From assembly GCF_014650335.1 (NCBI RefSeq), contig NZ_BMUT01000004.1:310001-374000 (forward strand): DNA of 64,000 nt, given 5' to 3'. The stretch is from Streptomyces hiroshimensis (GTDB lineage Bacteria; Actinomycetota; Actinomycetes; Streptomycetales; Streptomycetaceae). Of this stretch, positions 1-8,520 are shown in pieces. The notes beneath the pieces are model-generated. The model was given only the letters and a program-made list of their open reading frames with translations. It had not been told where the DNA came from and searched no databases. Within the stretch, counting starts at the first letter, position 1. Every line of letters starts with the position of its first letter. The position numbers and the translations under genes were made by a program.

Positions 1-234
1 AGGCAGAGCGAGGTGCTGGCCTCGTACGAGGAGCTGGAGCGGGCCTCGGACGCGGCCTGGGAGCGGGCCCGCCGCGAGCCGGACGCCCCGGTCGGCAGCT
101 GGACCCTCTACGTCCTGGAGGCGCAGGAAGTCGAGTTCTTCCAGGGGGACGCGCAACGGCGCCACGTACGCCTCAACTACCGCCGTCGCCCTCCTGCGGA
201 GGGAGGCTGGACGACCGAGCTGCTCTGGCCGTGA
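1..234 (+). CDS. Pyridoxamine 5'-phosphate oxidase family protein, C-terminal fragment (partial)
   Basis: Only the last 77 codons lie inside the window; the frame is open to base 1. The tail reads VEFFQGDAQRRH followed by an R-rich stretch and ends in WTTELLWP. This fits the C-terminal dimerisation segment of PNP oxidases, where an R-x-H pair contacts the substrate phosphate and the chain ends after a W-x-x-x-x-L-x-P pattern. The family oxidises pyridoxine or pyridoxamine 5'-phosphate to PLP using FMN. The last 62 bases overlap the convergent DUF35 gene. Without the FMN-binding N-terminus it is not certain that this is PdxH itself rather than a relative. Confidence 0.7.
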   Translation, partial: RQSEVLASYEELERASDAAWERARREPDAPVGSWTLYVLEAQEVEFFQGDAQRRHVRLNYRRRPPAEGGWTTELLWP

Positions 235-799
235 CCGCATCAGGAGCCGTATCCGGGGATGCGTCCGATGCAACCCCGAACACCGGTATGCACAGGGGTG
301 GTTCGCCTTCGGTCCGCGCCCCCTCCAGTTCCCGGAAGCGGACCGTCAGCGCCATGCCGATCCGCAGCCTGCTCTCCGCGCACCCGACGACTTCGGTCAT
401 CATTCGCGGCCCTTCGGCGAGATCCACCACGGCCGCCGTATAGGGCACCCGCCCGCCGAAGGGCGGGAGGTCGTTCACATGGACGACCGACCAGGTGTAG
501 AGCACGGCCCGGCCGCTCGCCGCCTCCCAGACCACGTCCTCGCTCCAGCAGCGCGGACAGAACTCCCTGGGGTAGTGGTGTGCCAGCCCGCAGCCGGCCG
601 CGCGGCAGCGGCGTATCAGCAGCCGGCCCCGGCCCGCCGCTTCCCAGTAGGGACGAGTGAAGGCGTCGACCTCGGGGATGTCGAAGCGCGGCGCCCGCGG
701 ACCGGCGGAACGCGACGTCGCGGAACGCGGCGGCAATGACGCCGGTGGACGATTCGCGTGCAATTCACCGGCCCCCTTGTATTCCGCGCCCGTTTCCAC
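173..799 (-). CDS. Zn-ribbon/OB-fold protein (DUF35 family)
   Basis: This 208-residue protein has a rubredoxin-like zinc ribbon with Cys65, Cys70, Cys81 and Cys84, then an OB-fold (YTWSVVHVNDLPPFG onward, ending near FRELEGAR). That is the DUF35 layout. DUF35 proteins bind acyl-CoA and usually partner thiolases or acyl-CoA enzymes of lipid and sterol degradation; no thiolase is adjacent here. The GTG start follows a GGGGGAAAC ribosome site; the first 38 residues are low-complexity and may be partly untranslated. It is divergent from the acyl-CoA synthetase and shares its double operator, which suggests co-regulation. Function is inferred from family and context only. Confidence 0.82.
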   Translation of the reverse strand: METGAEYKGAGELHANRPPASLPPRSATSRSAGPRAPRFDIPEVDAFTRPYWEAAGRGRLLIRRCRAAGCGLAHHYPREFCPRCWSEDVVWEAASGRAVLYTWSVVHVNDLPPFGGRVPYTAAVVDLAEGPRMMTEVVGCAESRLRIGMALTVRFRELEGARTEGEPPLCIPVFGVASDASPDTAPDAVTARAARSSSLPPQEGDGGS

Positions 800-848
800 G
801 GGAGTTTCCCCGCCCCCGCCTTCCGTTTGTTTGCCCGTCGCGCCATTC

Positions 849-887
849 CTGACAGTACGTCAGCTCTGTAGCCTGACTATACGTCAG
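849..887. promoter_or_regulatory. Two CTGAC-N5-GTCAG operator-like palindromes
   Basis: Two perfect inverted repeats, CTGAC-AGTAC-GTCAG (849-863) and CTGAC-TATAC-GTCAG (873-887), sit 24 bases apart between the divergent DUF35 and acyl-CoA synthetase genes. The same motif recurs at 4086, 13243, 18835 and 18915, always before a catabolic gene. The symmetry and spacing fit a dimeric TetR-type repressor. The regulator is not identified in the window. Confidence 0.75.
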
Positions 888-922
888 CTTGTCGGCCATT
901 GAGCAGGAGTGGACGAGACACG

Positions 923-3148
923 ATGCTTGGATCGACTCACGGCACCCTCACCACCACCTCCCGTCCGGCCCGCGTGGTGGCCTGCGGCGAGCGTCCGGGC
1001 CCCGCCGTCCACGGCACGGCCGACGGCACCGAGGACGTCGACGTCAGCGGCAGGCCGTTACGCTCGGAGACACCCGACCTGGACCGGCTCTTCCGCCCCG
1101 AGACCGTCGCCGTCGTCGGGGCCTCGGACGCCGAGGGCCGCCCCAACACCGGCATCACCCGGCAGCTCATCGCCTGGTCCGAGAGGGTCGGCGCGCGCCT
1201 GCACCCCGTACACCCCACCCGTACGTCCGTCTTCGGCCTCCCCTGCCATCCGTCCGTCCGCGACCTGCCCGAACGCGTCGACCTCGCCGTCCTCCTCGTG
1301 GGCGATCCGCTCCCCGTACTGGAGGAGCTGGACGGCTCCAAAGCCGCCTTCGCCGTGGCCTTCGCCGCCGGATTCGCCGAGACCGGCCCCGCGGGCGCCG
1401 CCGCCCAGGCCGCCCTCGCGGAAGCCGCCCGGCGCTCCGGGGTCCGCCTCCTCGGCCCGAACACCAACCTCAACGCCTTCGAGCACTTCCGCGAGGACCT
1501 CGACGGCCCCGCCATCGCCCTGATCACCCAGTCGGGCCACCAGGGCCGGCCGGTCTTCGCCCTCCAGGAGCTCGGCATACGGCTCTCGCACTGGGCGCCC
1601 ACGGGCAACGAGGCGGACCTGGAGAGCGCCGACTTCATCTCCTACTTCGCCACCCGGCCCGAGGTCGGGGCGATCGCCGCGTATGTGGAAGGGCTCAAGG
1701 ACGGCCGCGCCTTCCTGCTCGCCGCTGACCGGGCCGCCCGGCACAAGGTGCCCGTCGTCGCCGTCAAGGTCGGCCGGACGGAGGCCGGCGCCCGCACCGC
1801 CGCTTCCCACACCGGCAAGCTGACCGGCGCGGACGACGTGGTGGACGCGGCCATGCGGCAGTTCGGCGTGATCCGCGTCGACAGCCTGGACGAGCTGCAG
1901 GACACCGCGGCGCTGCTGGCCCGCGCCCGGCCGCCCCGGGCCCCCGGCGTCGCCGTCTATTCGATCTCCGGCGGCACCGGTGCCCACTTCGCCGATCTGG
2001 CCACGGCCGCCGGGCTCCCGCTCCCGGCCCTCTCCGCCACAAAACAGGCCGAGCTCCACCAGTGGATCCCGGAGTACCTGAACGTCGCCAACCCCGTGGA
2101 CTGCGGCGGTCACCCCGTGGGCGACCGGCGCGGGCGCCGGATCATCGACGCACTGCTGAACGACCCTTCCGTCGGCGTGCTCATCTGTCCCGTGCCGGGG
2201 CCCTTCCCGCCCATGAGCGACAGGCTCGTGCGCGATCTGGCCGACGCGGCGGAGCAGACGGACAAGCTGGTCTGCGTGGTCTGGGGCTCCCCCGTCGGCA
2301 CCGAGGACGCCTATCGCACCACCCTTCTCGGCTCCTCGCGCGTGGCCACCTTCCGCACCTTTTCCAACTGCATCACCGCCGTACGCGCCTATCTCGGCCA
2401 CCACCGCTTCACCGAGACCTACCGCTCCCCCTTCGACAACGCGCCCCGCACCCCGTCCCCTTCGGCGCGCAAGGCCCGGGAGCTCATGCGCCCGGGCGAG
2501 CAGCTCAGCGAGCACGCGGCCAAGCAGCTGCTGCGCGCGTACGGCATACGCGTGCCGCGCGAGCAGCTGGTGACCAGCGCGGCGGCGGCCGTGCGGGCGG
2601 CCGGCCTCGTGGGCTACCCGGTGGTGATGAAGGCCTCGGGCCCGCAGCTCGCCCACAAGACCGAGCTGGGCCTGGTCAAGATCGGGCTGACCTCGGCCAG
2701 CCAGGTCCGCGACGCATACCGCGAGCTCACCGACATCGCCCGCTACGAAGGGCTGCCACTGGACGGCATCCTCGTCTGCCAACTCGTGGGCTGCGGCGTC
2801 GAGATGGTCGTCGGGATCTCGCCGGACAGCCTCTTCGGCCCGACGGTGACGGTCGGCCTGGGCGGGGCGCTGGTGGAGGTCCTGCACGACACGGCGGTGG
2901 CCGTGCCGCCTTTCGGTGAGGGCCACGCGCGCGCCATGCTCGAAGGACTGCGCGGTCGCGCCCTGCTGGACGGCGTCCGGGGGGCGCCCCCGGCCGACGT
3001 GGACGCGCTCGTGGAGACCGTCCTGCGTGTCCAGCGCATGTCTCTGGAGCTGGGCGGGGCACTCGCCGAACTCGACATCAACCCCCTGGTGGTGCTCGAG
3101 CGCGGTCAGGGCGCCGTGGCCCTGGACGCGCTCGCCTTCTGCCACTGA
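923..3148 (+). CDS. Acyl-CoA synthetase, ADP-forming (acetate--CoA ligase family)
   Basis: This 741-residue protein activates a carboxylate to its CoA thioester with release of ADP. A CoA-binding Rossmann domain begins near residue 58 (VAVVGASDAEGRPNTG). A succinyl-CoA-ligase-like middle region follows (ITQSGHQGRPVF). A C-terminal ATP-grasp domain starts near 520 and carries PVVMKASGPQLAHKTELG. The ATG at 923 is preferred over an in-frame TTG at 899 because AGGAG lies upstream. Codon 46 (1058-1060) is TTA, the rare leucine codon read by bldA tRNA, so translation is probably limited to later growth. The enoyl-CoA hydratase follows after 37 bases and is probably co-transcribed. The substrate is unknown. 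Confidence 0.88.
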   Translation: MLGSTHGTLTTTSRPARVVACGERPGPAVHGTADGTEDVDVSGRPLRSETPDLDRLFRPETVAVVGASDAEGRPNTGITRQLIAWSERVGARLHPVHPTRTSVFGLPCHPSVRDLPERVDLAVLLVGDPLPVLEELDGSKAAFAVAFAAGFAETGPAGAAAQAALAEAARRSGVRLLGPNTNLNAFEHFREDLDGPAIALITQSGHQGRPVFALQELGIRLSHWAPTGNEADLESADFISYFATRPEVGAIAAYVEGLKDGRAFLLAADRAARHKVPVVAVKVGRTEAGARTAASHTGKLTGADDVVDAAMRQFGVIRVDSLDELQDTAALLARARPPRAPGVAVYSISGGTGAHFADLATAAGLPLPALSATKQAELHQWIPEYLNVANPVDCGGHPVGDRRGRRIIDALLNDPSVGVLICPVPGPFPPMSDRLVRDLADAAEQTDKLVCVVWGSPVGTEDAYRTTLLGSSRVATFRTFSNCITAVRAYLGHHRFTETYRSPFDNAPRTPSPSARKARELMRPGEQLSEHAAKQLLRAYGIRVPREQLVTSAAAAVRAAGLVGYPVVMKASGPQLAHKTELGLVKIGLTSASQVRDAYRELTDIARYEGLPLDGILVCQLVGCGVEMVVGISPDSLFGPTVTVGLGGALVEVLHDTAVAVPPFGEGHARAMLEGLRGRALLDGVRGAPPADVDALVETVLRVQRMSLELGGALAELDINPLVVLERGQGAVALDALAFCH

Positions 3149-3185
3149 CCAGCGCGCGGCAGCGCGTGGAAGCAGGAGAACCCCC

Positions 3186-4064
3186 ATGTCCCTCTCCCCC
3201 CGTGACAAGCCGCTCGGCCGCGGCGGTCCCGATGACTCAGTGATACTCCACACCACTGACAACGGGGTCTCGTGGATCACGCTCAACCGGCCCGAGGTCA
3301 TGAACGCCATAGCCCCCGAGCAGCGAGAACGTCTGATTTCCCAGCTTTCCGGGGCCTCGGCCGACCCGGCCGTCAGGGCCGTCGTCATCACGGCCACGGG
3401 CGCGGCGTTCTGCGCCGGCGCCGACCTGCGCGCCACCCCGTCGAGCGCCATGGACCCGGCCGTACCGGGCGTGTCGGCCGCCTCCGTCGCAGCCGGCCGG
3501 CTGCCCGGCGACGTGGCCCGTACGATCCGCCGCGGGGCCCAGCGGCTGATCGCCGCCGTGCTGGACTGCGAGAAGCCCGTGATCGCCGCCGTGAACGGGA
3601 CCGCGGCGGGGCTGGGCGCCCACCTCGCGCTGGCCTGCGACCTCGTCCTCGCGGCCGAATCCGCCACCTTCGTCGAGGTGTTCGTCCGCCGCGGCCTCGT
3701 CCCCGACGGCGGCGGCGCGTATCTGCTGCCGCGGCTGGTGGGGCCGCAGCGGGCGAAGGAGCTGATGTTTTTCGGCGACGCGCTCACCGCCGCCGAGGCC
3801 GAACGGATGGGGCTGGTCAACCGCGTCGTGGCCGGGGCGGGGCTGGCGGCGACGGCGCGGTCGTGGGCCGAGCGGCTGGCCACGGGTCCGACGCGCGCCC
3901 TCGCCCTCACGAAACAGCTGGTCAACGCCTCACTGGACAGTGACCGCGCGGCCGCGTTCGCCGCTGAGGCCGCCGCTCAGGAGATCAACATGACGACGGA
4001 GGACGCACGGGAGGGCGTCAAGAGCTTCCTCGAACACCGCAGCCCCGCCTACCGGGGGCATTAG
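3186..4064 (+). CDS. Enoyl-CoA hydratase/isomerase (crotonase family)
   Basis: The 292-residue protein has the crotonase core. GAAFCAGADLRA supplies the first oxyanion-hole segment, and NGTAAGLGAHLALACDLVLA the second. The RRGLVPDGGGAYLLPRLVG segment has Asp where classical hydratases have a catalytic Glu, a change common in isomerase-type or CoA-hydrolase relatives. The start is the ATG behind AGCAGGAG. It follows the acyl-CoA synthetase on the same strand and would act on the alpha,beta-unsaturated acyl-CoA formed by the cluster's dehydrogenases. The exact reaction (hydration, isomerisation or ring cleavage) cannot be told from sequence. Confidence 0.88.
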   Translation: MSLSPRDKPLGRGGPDDSVILHTTDNGVSWITLNRPEVMNAIAPEQRERLISQLSGASADPAVRAVVITATGAAFCAGADLRATPSSAMDPAVPGVSAASVAAGRLPGDVARTIRRGAQRLIAAVLDCEKPVIAAVNGTAAGLGAHLALACDLVLAAESATFVEVFVRRGLVPDGGGAYLLPRLVGPQRAKELMFFGDALTAAEAERMGLVNRVVAGAGLAATARSWAERLATGPTRALALTKQLVNASLDSDRAAAFAAEAAAQEINMTTEDAREGVKSFLEHRSPAYRGH

Positions 4065-4082
4065 CGGCTCCGGGAGCCTTCA

Positions 4083-4103
4083 AAACTGACACTGCATCAG
4101 TTT
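4083..4103. promoter_or_regulatory. Operator-like palindrome before the flavin reductase gene
   Basis: AAACTGA-N7-TCAGTTT is a perfect 7-base inverted repeat. Its core, CTGAC-ACTGC-ATCAG, differs by one base from the CTGAC-N5-GTCAG motif found elsewhere in this cluster. It ends 10 bases before the first possible ATG of the flavin reductase, so a bound protein would block the promoter or start. Confidence 0.65.
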
Positions 4104-4113
4104 CAATGAATGC

Positions 4114-4764
4114 ATGATGGGACACGCAGGCATGGCCGCGCTCGCCGTCCGGTATCTGCGGCCCGCCGGCGCGCCGGTCCCCGGAGCGCGGCCGCCCGAC
4201 CCGCTGCCCCGGCCGGAGCTTCGGGCCGTCCGGACGGACGAGAAGCCGCCACCCGCTCCCCGCGAACTGCGCCGTGTTCTGGGCCGGTTCGCCAGCGGCG
4301 TCACCGTGATCACCGCTCCCGGTGCCGACGGCGGACCGGCCGCGGGATTCGCGTGCCAGTCCTTCGCCTCGCTCTCCCTCGACCCGCCGCTCGTGGCCTT
4401 CATGGTCGGGCGCACCTCCACCACCTGGCCGCGTATCGCCCGCGCCGGGGTCTTCTGCGTCAACGTCCTCGGCGCCGGGCAGAGTGCGCTCTGCAAGGCC
4501 TTCGCGGTGAGCGGCGCACAGGCTGCCGACAAGTTCGAGGGCGTACGGCACAGCCCTTCGCCCGCGACGGGGTCGCCCCTGCTCGCGGATGCGCCCGCGT
4601 GGGTCGACTGCACGGTGCACGCCGTGCACACGGGCGGGGACCATCTCATCGTCGTGGGGCGCGTCGAGGCACTGGGGGCGGACGAGGGCGAGGCCGCGGC
4701 CCAGGACGGGCCGCTGGTCTTCTACGGGAGCATCTTCGGAACCTTCGCCGCGCTCAACCAGTGA
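4114..4764 (+). CDS. Flavin reductase family protein (DIM6/NTAB-type)
   Basis: The 216-residue protein contains an FMN-binding split-barrel. RFASGVTVITA starts the fold near residue 55, FACQSFASLSLDPPLVAFMVG forms the flavin-contact region, and VFCVNVLGAGQSALCKAFA follows. This class reduces FMN or FAD with NAD(P)H for a partner monooxygenase, as HsaB does for HsaA; no monooxygenase is recognisable next to it, unless one of the acyl-CoA-dehydrogenase-like proteins plays that role. The first ATG is at 4114; ATGs at 4117 and 4132 are alternatives, the last with a weak purine stretch before it. A palindrome of the cluster's type lies just upstream. Confidence 0.85.
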   Translation: MMGHAGMAALAVRYLRPAGAPVPGARPPDPLPRPELRAVRTDEKPPPAPRELRRVLGRFASGVTVITAPGADGGPAAGFACQSFASLSLDPPLVAFMVGRTSTTWPRIARAGVFCVNVLGAGQSALCKAFAVSGAQAADKFEGVRHSPSPATGSPLLADAPAWVDCTVHAVHTGGDHLIVVGRVEALGADEGEAAAQDGPLVFYGSIFGTFAALNQ

Positions 4765-4819
4765 CCCGCCGGGTCCACCGCATCAGTGACCGCCGGGCCC
4801 ACCGCGCGTCCGCCGCAAG

Positions 4820-5839
4820 TCACTTCTTGTGCTTGACGACCTTCGTCAGGACGTACCGCTTGCCGGAGCCGGGCTTGCCGATTTCGTGGAAGAGCCGGGG
4901 CTCCTTGTCGGTGCCGCTGACGCTCCAGTTGCGCTTGAGCTCGCAGGAGCCGATGCGCAGCGACAGGCCCTGGATCCTGCCCTGGTCCTTGACGGGCTGC
5001 CACGTGCCCGAGCCGTCGCAGTCCTTCGGCCTGTCCTTGCCGGTGCCGTCCCACACGTAGTTGTCGAGGCCGTCGGCCACGGCCGTGCCGTCGGCGGCCA
5101 GCTTGACCGTACCGTCGCGGCCGTCGGTCCAGACGCCGGCGAACTGCGCAGTGTCGAGCTTGGGCGGCTGGTAGACCTTGACCGCTCCGGTCCCATAGAC
5201 CGCCGCCCCGACGGCCCCCACGGCGAGCCATGCGATGACGCCGTCGCGCACCACCCTGCGAGCCACGCGCGCGTACCGGCCGTCACGGACGCGCCGTCCG
5301 GCGACTCCGGCGATCAGGGTGGCGGGCAAGAGGGCGACCGTGAGAGAGGCCCACCACAGGAGGTACTTCAGCGGGGCTGCCAGGGAGAGGCTGCCGACGG
5401 CCGACACTCCGCCGAACACGGCCACCACGGCAGCCGATACGAAGGGCACCGCAGCGGCGTTCCACAGCAGGCCGTCGCGACGGCCCAGACGGCGGGTGAC
5501 CGTACGGGCGAGCGCCAGTGCAGGCATCACGGTGACGGCAGTGACGAACCCGCTGACGAGAACGCCGAGCAGGGCGACCGCGAACACGAGCCCGGCGATC
5601 ACGAGGAGGCCGTGCGGCAGTCCTTCGTGCTCGCGCGAGAGCATCACGAGGATGCCGGTGGTCCCGGCGACGGCAGCCTCCGCGCACAGCGCGGCCATGG
5701 ACGCGCAGAAGGCCGCCCCGAACCCGTCCGGGTGCATCACACGTTTCTGCGCCCGAGAGGTCTCCTCGGGCCCGGTCCCCGCCTCCGCGTCGACCGGTGC
5801 CGCTTCCGGTATCGCGCCCGGCTCAGCCTGCTGTGTCAT
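4820..5839 (-). CDS. Membrane protein with C-terminal extracytoplasmic domain, unknown function
   Basis: This 339-residue protein starts MTQQAEPGAIP behind GAGAGGGGCAGTG. An acidic N-terminus of about 40 residues precedes several hydrophobic segments (GTTGILVMLSREHEG, LLVIAGLVFAVALLGVL, VPFVSAAVVAVFGGVSAVG, YLLWWASLTVALLPATLI). After a last helix (VIAWLAVGAVGAAVYG) comes about 120 residues with FAGVWTDGRDGTVKLAADGTA and two Cys that could form a disulfide. The tail resembles small beta-barrel domains seen in many Streptomyces membrane proteins. It ends convergently to the flavin reductase and is unlikely to belong to the catabolic pathway. Confidence 0.7.
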   Translation of the reverse strand: MTQQAEPGAIPEAAPVDAEAGTGPEETSRAQKRVMHPDGFGAAFCASMAALCAEAAVAGTTGILVMLSREHEGLPHGLLVIAGLVFAVALLGVLVSGFVTAVTVMPALALARTVTRRLGRRDGLLWNAAAVPFVSAAVVAVFGGVSAVGSLSLAAPLKYLLWWASLTVALLPATLIAGVAGRRVRDGRYARVARRVVRDGVIAWLAVGAVGAAVYGTGAVKVYQPPKLDTAQFAGVWTDGRDGTVKLAADGTAVADGLDNYVWDGTGKDRPKDCDGSGTWQPVKDQGRIQGLSLRIGSCELKRNWSVSGTDKEPRLFHEIGKPGSGKRYVLTKVVKHKK

Positions 5840-5960
5840 CACTGCCCCTCTCTCCAAGACAGATTCCCCGGGAGGCTGAGAGGTTGCTTTTGCCGACTGA
5901 TTAATCCCTGCTTGCCCTGATACGGGCGGGTGGCAGCGATATACGGGCGGGCAGCAGCGG

Positions 5961-7304
5961 TCACGCCGGCTCCGCCGCGAGCCGCCCGTCCGCACGCGGC
6001 CGCCTGCGGATGACCAGGGCCATGAGGGCCGCCACGGCGCACAGCGCGCCGGAGGCGTACCAGACCACGTCGTACGACCCGAAGGCGTCACGGGCCACGC
6101 CGCCCAGGAAGGCCACCACTGCGGCGCCGACCTGGTGGGAGGCGAGCACCCAGCCGAAGACGATCGCGCTGTCCTCGCCGTAGTGCTCGCGGCACAGGGC
6201 GATGGTGGGCGGCACGGTGGCGACCCAGTCGAGGCCGTAGAAGACGATGAAGAAGATCATCGGCGGGTGGACGGACGGCGCCAGCAGCATCGGCAGGAAC
6301 ATCAGGGACACGCCCCGCAGCCCGTAGTAGACGGCCAGCAGCCTGCGCGCCTCGAACCGGTCGGTGAACCAGCCGGAGGCGATGGTCCCGACGACGTCGA
6401 AGACGCCGATCACTGCGAGCAGGCCCGCTGCGGCCGTCACCGGCATGCCGTGATCGTGCGCGGCGGGCACGAAGTGCGTCTTCACCAGACCGTTCGTGGA
6501 GGCGCCGCAGATCGCGAAGGTCCCGGCGAGCAGCCAGAACGGTCCGGTGCGGGCCGCGCCGAGGAGCGCCCTGACCGCGCGCCGCGCCGCGCCGGGCGCG
6601 GGGACCGGCTTCGGTACGGGGGCATCGCTGCCGTAGGGGGCGAGGCCGACGTCCGCCGGGTGGTCGCGCAGCAGCAGCCACACGAACGGCACGACGACGA
6701 GGGCGGCGACGGAGACGGTCACGGCGGCGGGCCGCCAGTCGTGGTGCTCGACGATCCAGGACAGCAGCGGGAGGAAGACCAGCTGCCCGGAGGCTCCGGC
6801 GGCGGTGAGGATTCCGGTGACCAGTCCCCGGCGGGCCGTGAACCACCGGTTGGTCACGGTGGCCGCGAAGGCGAGGGCCATCGAGCCGCTGCCCAGGCCG
6901 ACGAGTACGCCCCAGCACAGCACAAGCTGCCACGCGGTGGTCATGAAGACCGTCAGCCCGGCACCGGCGGCGATCACCGTCAGGGCGCAGGCTACGACCT
7001 TGCGGATGCCGAACCGGTCCATCAGGGCGGCGGCGAAGGGGGCCGTGAGGCCGTACAGGGCGAGGTTGACGGAAGCGGCGAAGCCGATCGTGCCGCGCGA
7101 CCATCCGAACTCACCGTGGAGCGGCTCGATCAGCAGCCCGGGCAGGGAGGCGAAGCCGGCCGCGCCGATGATCGTCACGAAGGTGACGGCGGCCACGGAC
7201 CAGGCGCGGTGCAGGCGCGGGCGGCGCCTGCCGGGGCCTGCGGCGGGGGCCGATCGTGCGGAGGGGCTCTCCGGCGGGGTGGGAAGTCCGGTTGTCTGGG
7301 TCAC
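5961..7304 (-). CDS. MFS transporter
   Basis: This 447-residue protein is a predicted 12-helix permease. Helices begin at WSVAAVTFVTIIGAAG, and a signature loop reads FAAALMDRFGIRKVVACAL. The central cytoplasmic loop near RDHPADVGLAPYG and the C-half repeat (GWFTDRFEARRLLAVYYGLRG) match the oxalate/formate or monocarboxylate MFS class. It may import the substrate of the adjacent catabolic cluster. The GTG start (VTQTTGLP) is chosen because hydrophobic sequence begins soon after; an ATG 18 codons upstream is possible. It is divergent from a GlxA-type regulator, which probably controls it. Confidence 0.85.
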   Translation of the reverse strand: MTQTTGLPTPPESPSARSAPAAGPGRRRPRLHRAWSVAAVTFVTIIGAAGFASLPGLLIEPLHGEFGWSRGTIGFAASVNLALYGLTAPFAAALMDRFGIRKVVACALTVIAAGAGLTVFMTTAWQLVLCWGVLVGLGSGSMALAFAATVTNRWFTARRGLVTGILTAAGASGQLVFLPLLSWIVEHHDWRPAAVTVSVAALVVVPFVWLLLRDHPADVGLAPYGSDAPVPKPVPAPGAARRAVRALLGAARTGPFWLLAGTFAICGASTNGLVKTHFVPAAHDHGMPVTAAAGLLAVIGVFDVVGTIASGWFTDRFEARRLLAVYYGLRGVSLMFLPMLLAPSVHPPMIFFIVFYGLDWVATVPPTIALCREHYGEDSAIVFGWVLASHQVGAAVVAFLGGVARDAFGSYDVVWYASGALCAVAALMALVIRRRPRADGRLAAEPA

Positions 7305-7386
7305 GCCCTCAGCATCGAGAGACGCTCCCACCCGGGCGAGTGGCCGAAAGGACAGCATCCGCTAGGATCGGGCCACGCGGCCCGGC

Positions 7387-7416
7387 GGGATCGCGGGATC
7401 CGGGATCGCGGGATCT
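7387..7416. repeat. Tandem 15-bp direct repeat between MFS and GlxA-type regulator
   Basis: GGGATCGCGGGATCC and GGGATCGCGGGATCT follow each other without a gap in the 156-base divergent spacer. Direct repeats of this spacing are common targets of AraC-type DNA-binding domains, so this is a candidate binding site for the adjacent regulator. That role is inference from position. Confidence 0.45.
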
Positions 7417-7460
7417 CTCCGCGCCGGCCCGGAACGAAAACGCTTTGGGGGCGGACGGGA

Positions 7461-8492
7461 ATGACGCAGCAGGCAGCCGGAATCACTCGCTCCGATCAGC
7501 ATCCCGATGCGCCGCCGCACCGCGTGGCCGTGCTCGCCCTGGCCGGCGTGATTCCGTTCGAGCTGGCCATCCCGTACCGGATCTTCGGCAAGGCCAGGAC
7601 GTCTTCGGGAGACCCGCTGTACGAGGTGGTGACCTGCGCCCTGGCGGCCGGGCCGGTGCAGACCGACGCCGATTTCTCGATCAACGTCGAGCTGGGCCCG
7701 CAGGCCCTCGCCGAGGCGGACACGATCGTCGTTCCGGCCTCCTACGAGTTCGGGCTGCCGTACGACGAGGGCCGGCTGGGCGACGAACTGTCCGCCGCCT
7801 TCGCCCTCATACGGCCCGGCACGCGCATGGTGTCGATCTGCACCGGCTCGTACATCCTCGCGGCCGCAGGCCTCCTCGACGGCCGCCCCGCGACCACGCA
7901 CTGGTCCAGCACGGAGCGCTTCCAGCGGCTGTTCCCGTCCGTCCGGGTGGATGCCAACGTGCTCTTCGTCGACGACGGCGACGTCCTGACGTCGGCCGGG
8001 GTGGCCTCCGGCATCGACCTGTGCCTGCACATCGTGCGGCGCGACCACGGCACCTCCGTGGCGAACGAGGTGGCCCGGCGCAGCGTCGTCCCGCCGCACC
8101 GCGACGGCGGCCAGGCGCAGTACATCCAGCGGCCGGTCCCCGAACCCCAGCTCGCGACGACCACGGCGGCCCGCGCCTGGGCCCTGGGGCGGCTGGACCA
8201 GCCCATCCAGCTGCGCGACATGGCCGAGCAGGAGGCGATGAGCGTGCGGACGTTCACGCGCCGCTTCCGTGAGGAGGTCGGCATCAGCCCGGGCCAGTGG
8301 CTCACGCAGCAGCGCGTCGAGCGGGCGCGGCACCTGCTGGAGGACAGCGACCTCTCCGTCGACCAGGTCGCGCGGGACGCCGGGTTCGGCACGGCCGCCT
8401 CGATGCGGCAGCACCTGCAGGCGGCGCTCGGGGTGTCCCCGTCCGCCTATAGGCGGACGTTCCGCGCGGTGAACCAGGCCTCGCGCGGCTGA
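7461..8492 (+). CDS. GlxA-family transcriptional regulator (DJ-1/PfpI + AraC HTH)
   Basis: This 343-residue protein has an N-terminal DJ-1/PfpI-like sensor domain (residues ~15-190), with SICTGSYILAAAGLLDGRPA around the conserved Cys elbow. A C-terminal AraC/XylS domain (~235-340) carries two helix-turn-helix units: MAEQEAMSVRTFTRRFREEV and VDQVARDAGFGTAASMRQHL. GlxA-type regulators usually activate nearby catabolic or transport genes in response to a small molecule. The start follows GACGGGA. The divergent MFS transporter is the likeliest target. It is not a TetR protein and so is not the obvious reader of the CTGAC-N5-GTCAG sites. Confidence 0.88.
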   Translation: MTQQAAGITRSDQHPDAPPHRVAVLALAGVIPFELAIPYRIFGKARTSSGDPLYEVVTCALAAGPVQTDADFSINVELGPQALAEADTIVVPASYEFGLPYDEGRLGDELSAAFALIRPGTRMVSICTGSYILAAAGLLDGRPATTHWSSTERFQRLFPSVRVDANVLFVDDGDVLTSAGVASGIDLCLHIVRRDHGTSVANEVARRSVVPPHRDGGQAQYIQRPVPEPQLATTTAARAWALGRLDQPIQLRDMAEQEAMSVRTFTRRFREEVGISPGQWLTQQRVERARHLLEDSDLSVDQVARDAGFGTAASMRQHLQAALGVSPSAYRRTFRAVNQASRG

Positions 8493-8520
8493 GGACGGCG
8501 GGGCGATGCCGTCCGGAGCC

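Noticed and set aside
1058..3925. 955-codon open frame on the minus strand
   Set aside because: It is antisense to the acyl-CoA synthetase and enoyl-CoA hydratase, both with clear family motifs. High-GC third positions produce such long shadows; its translation has no domain.
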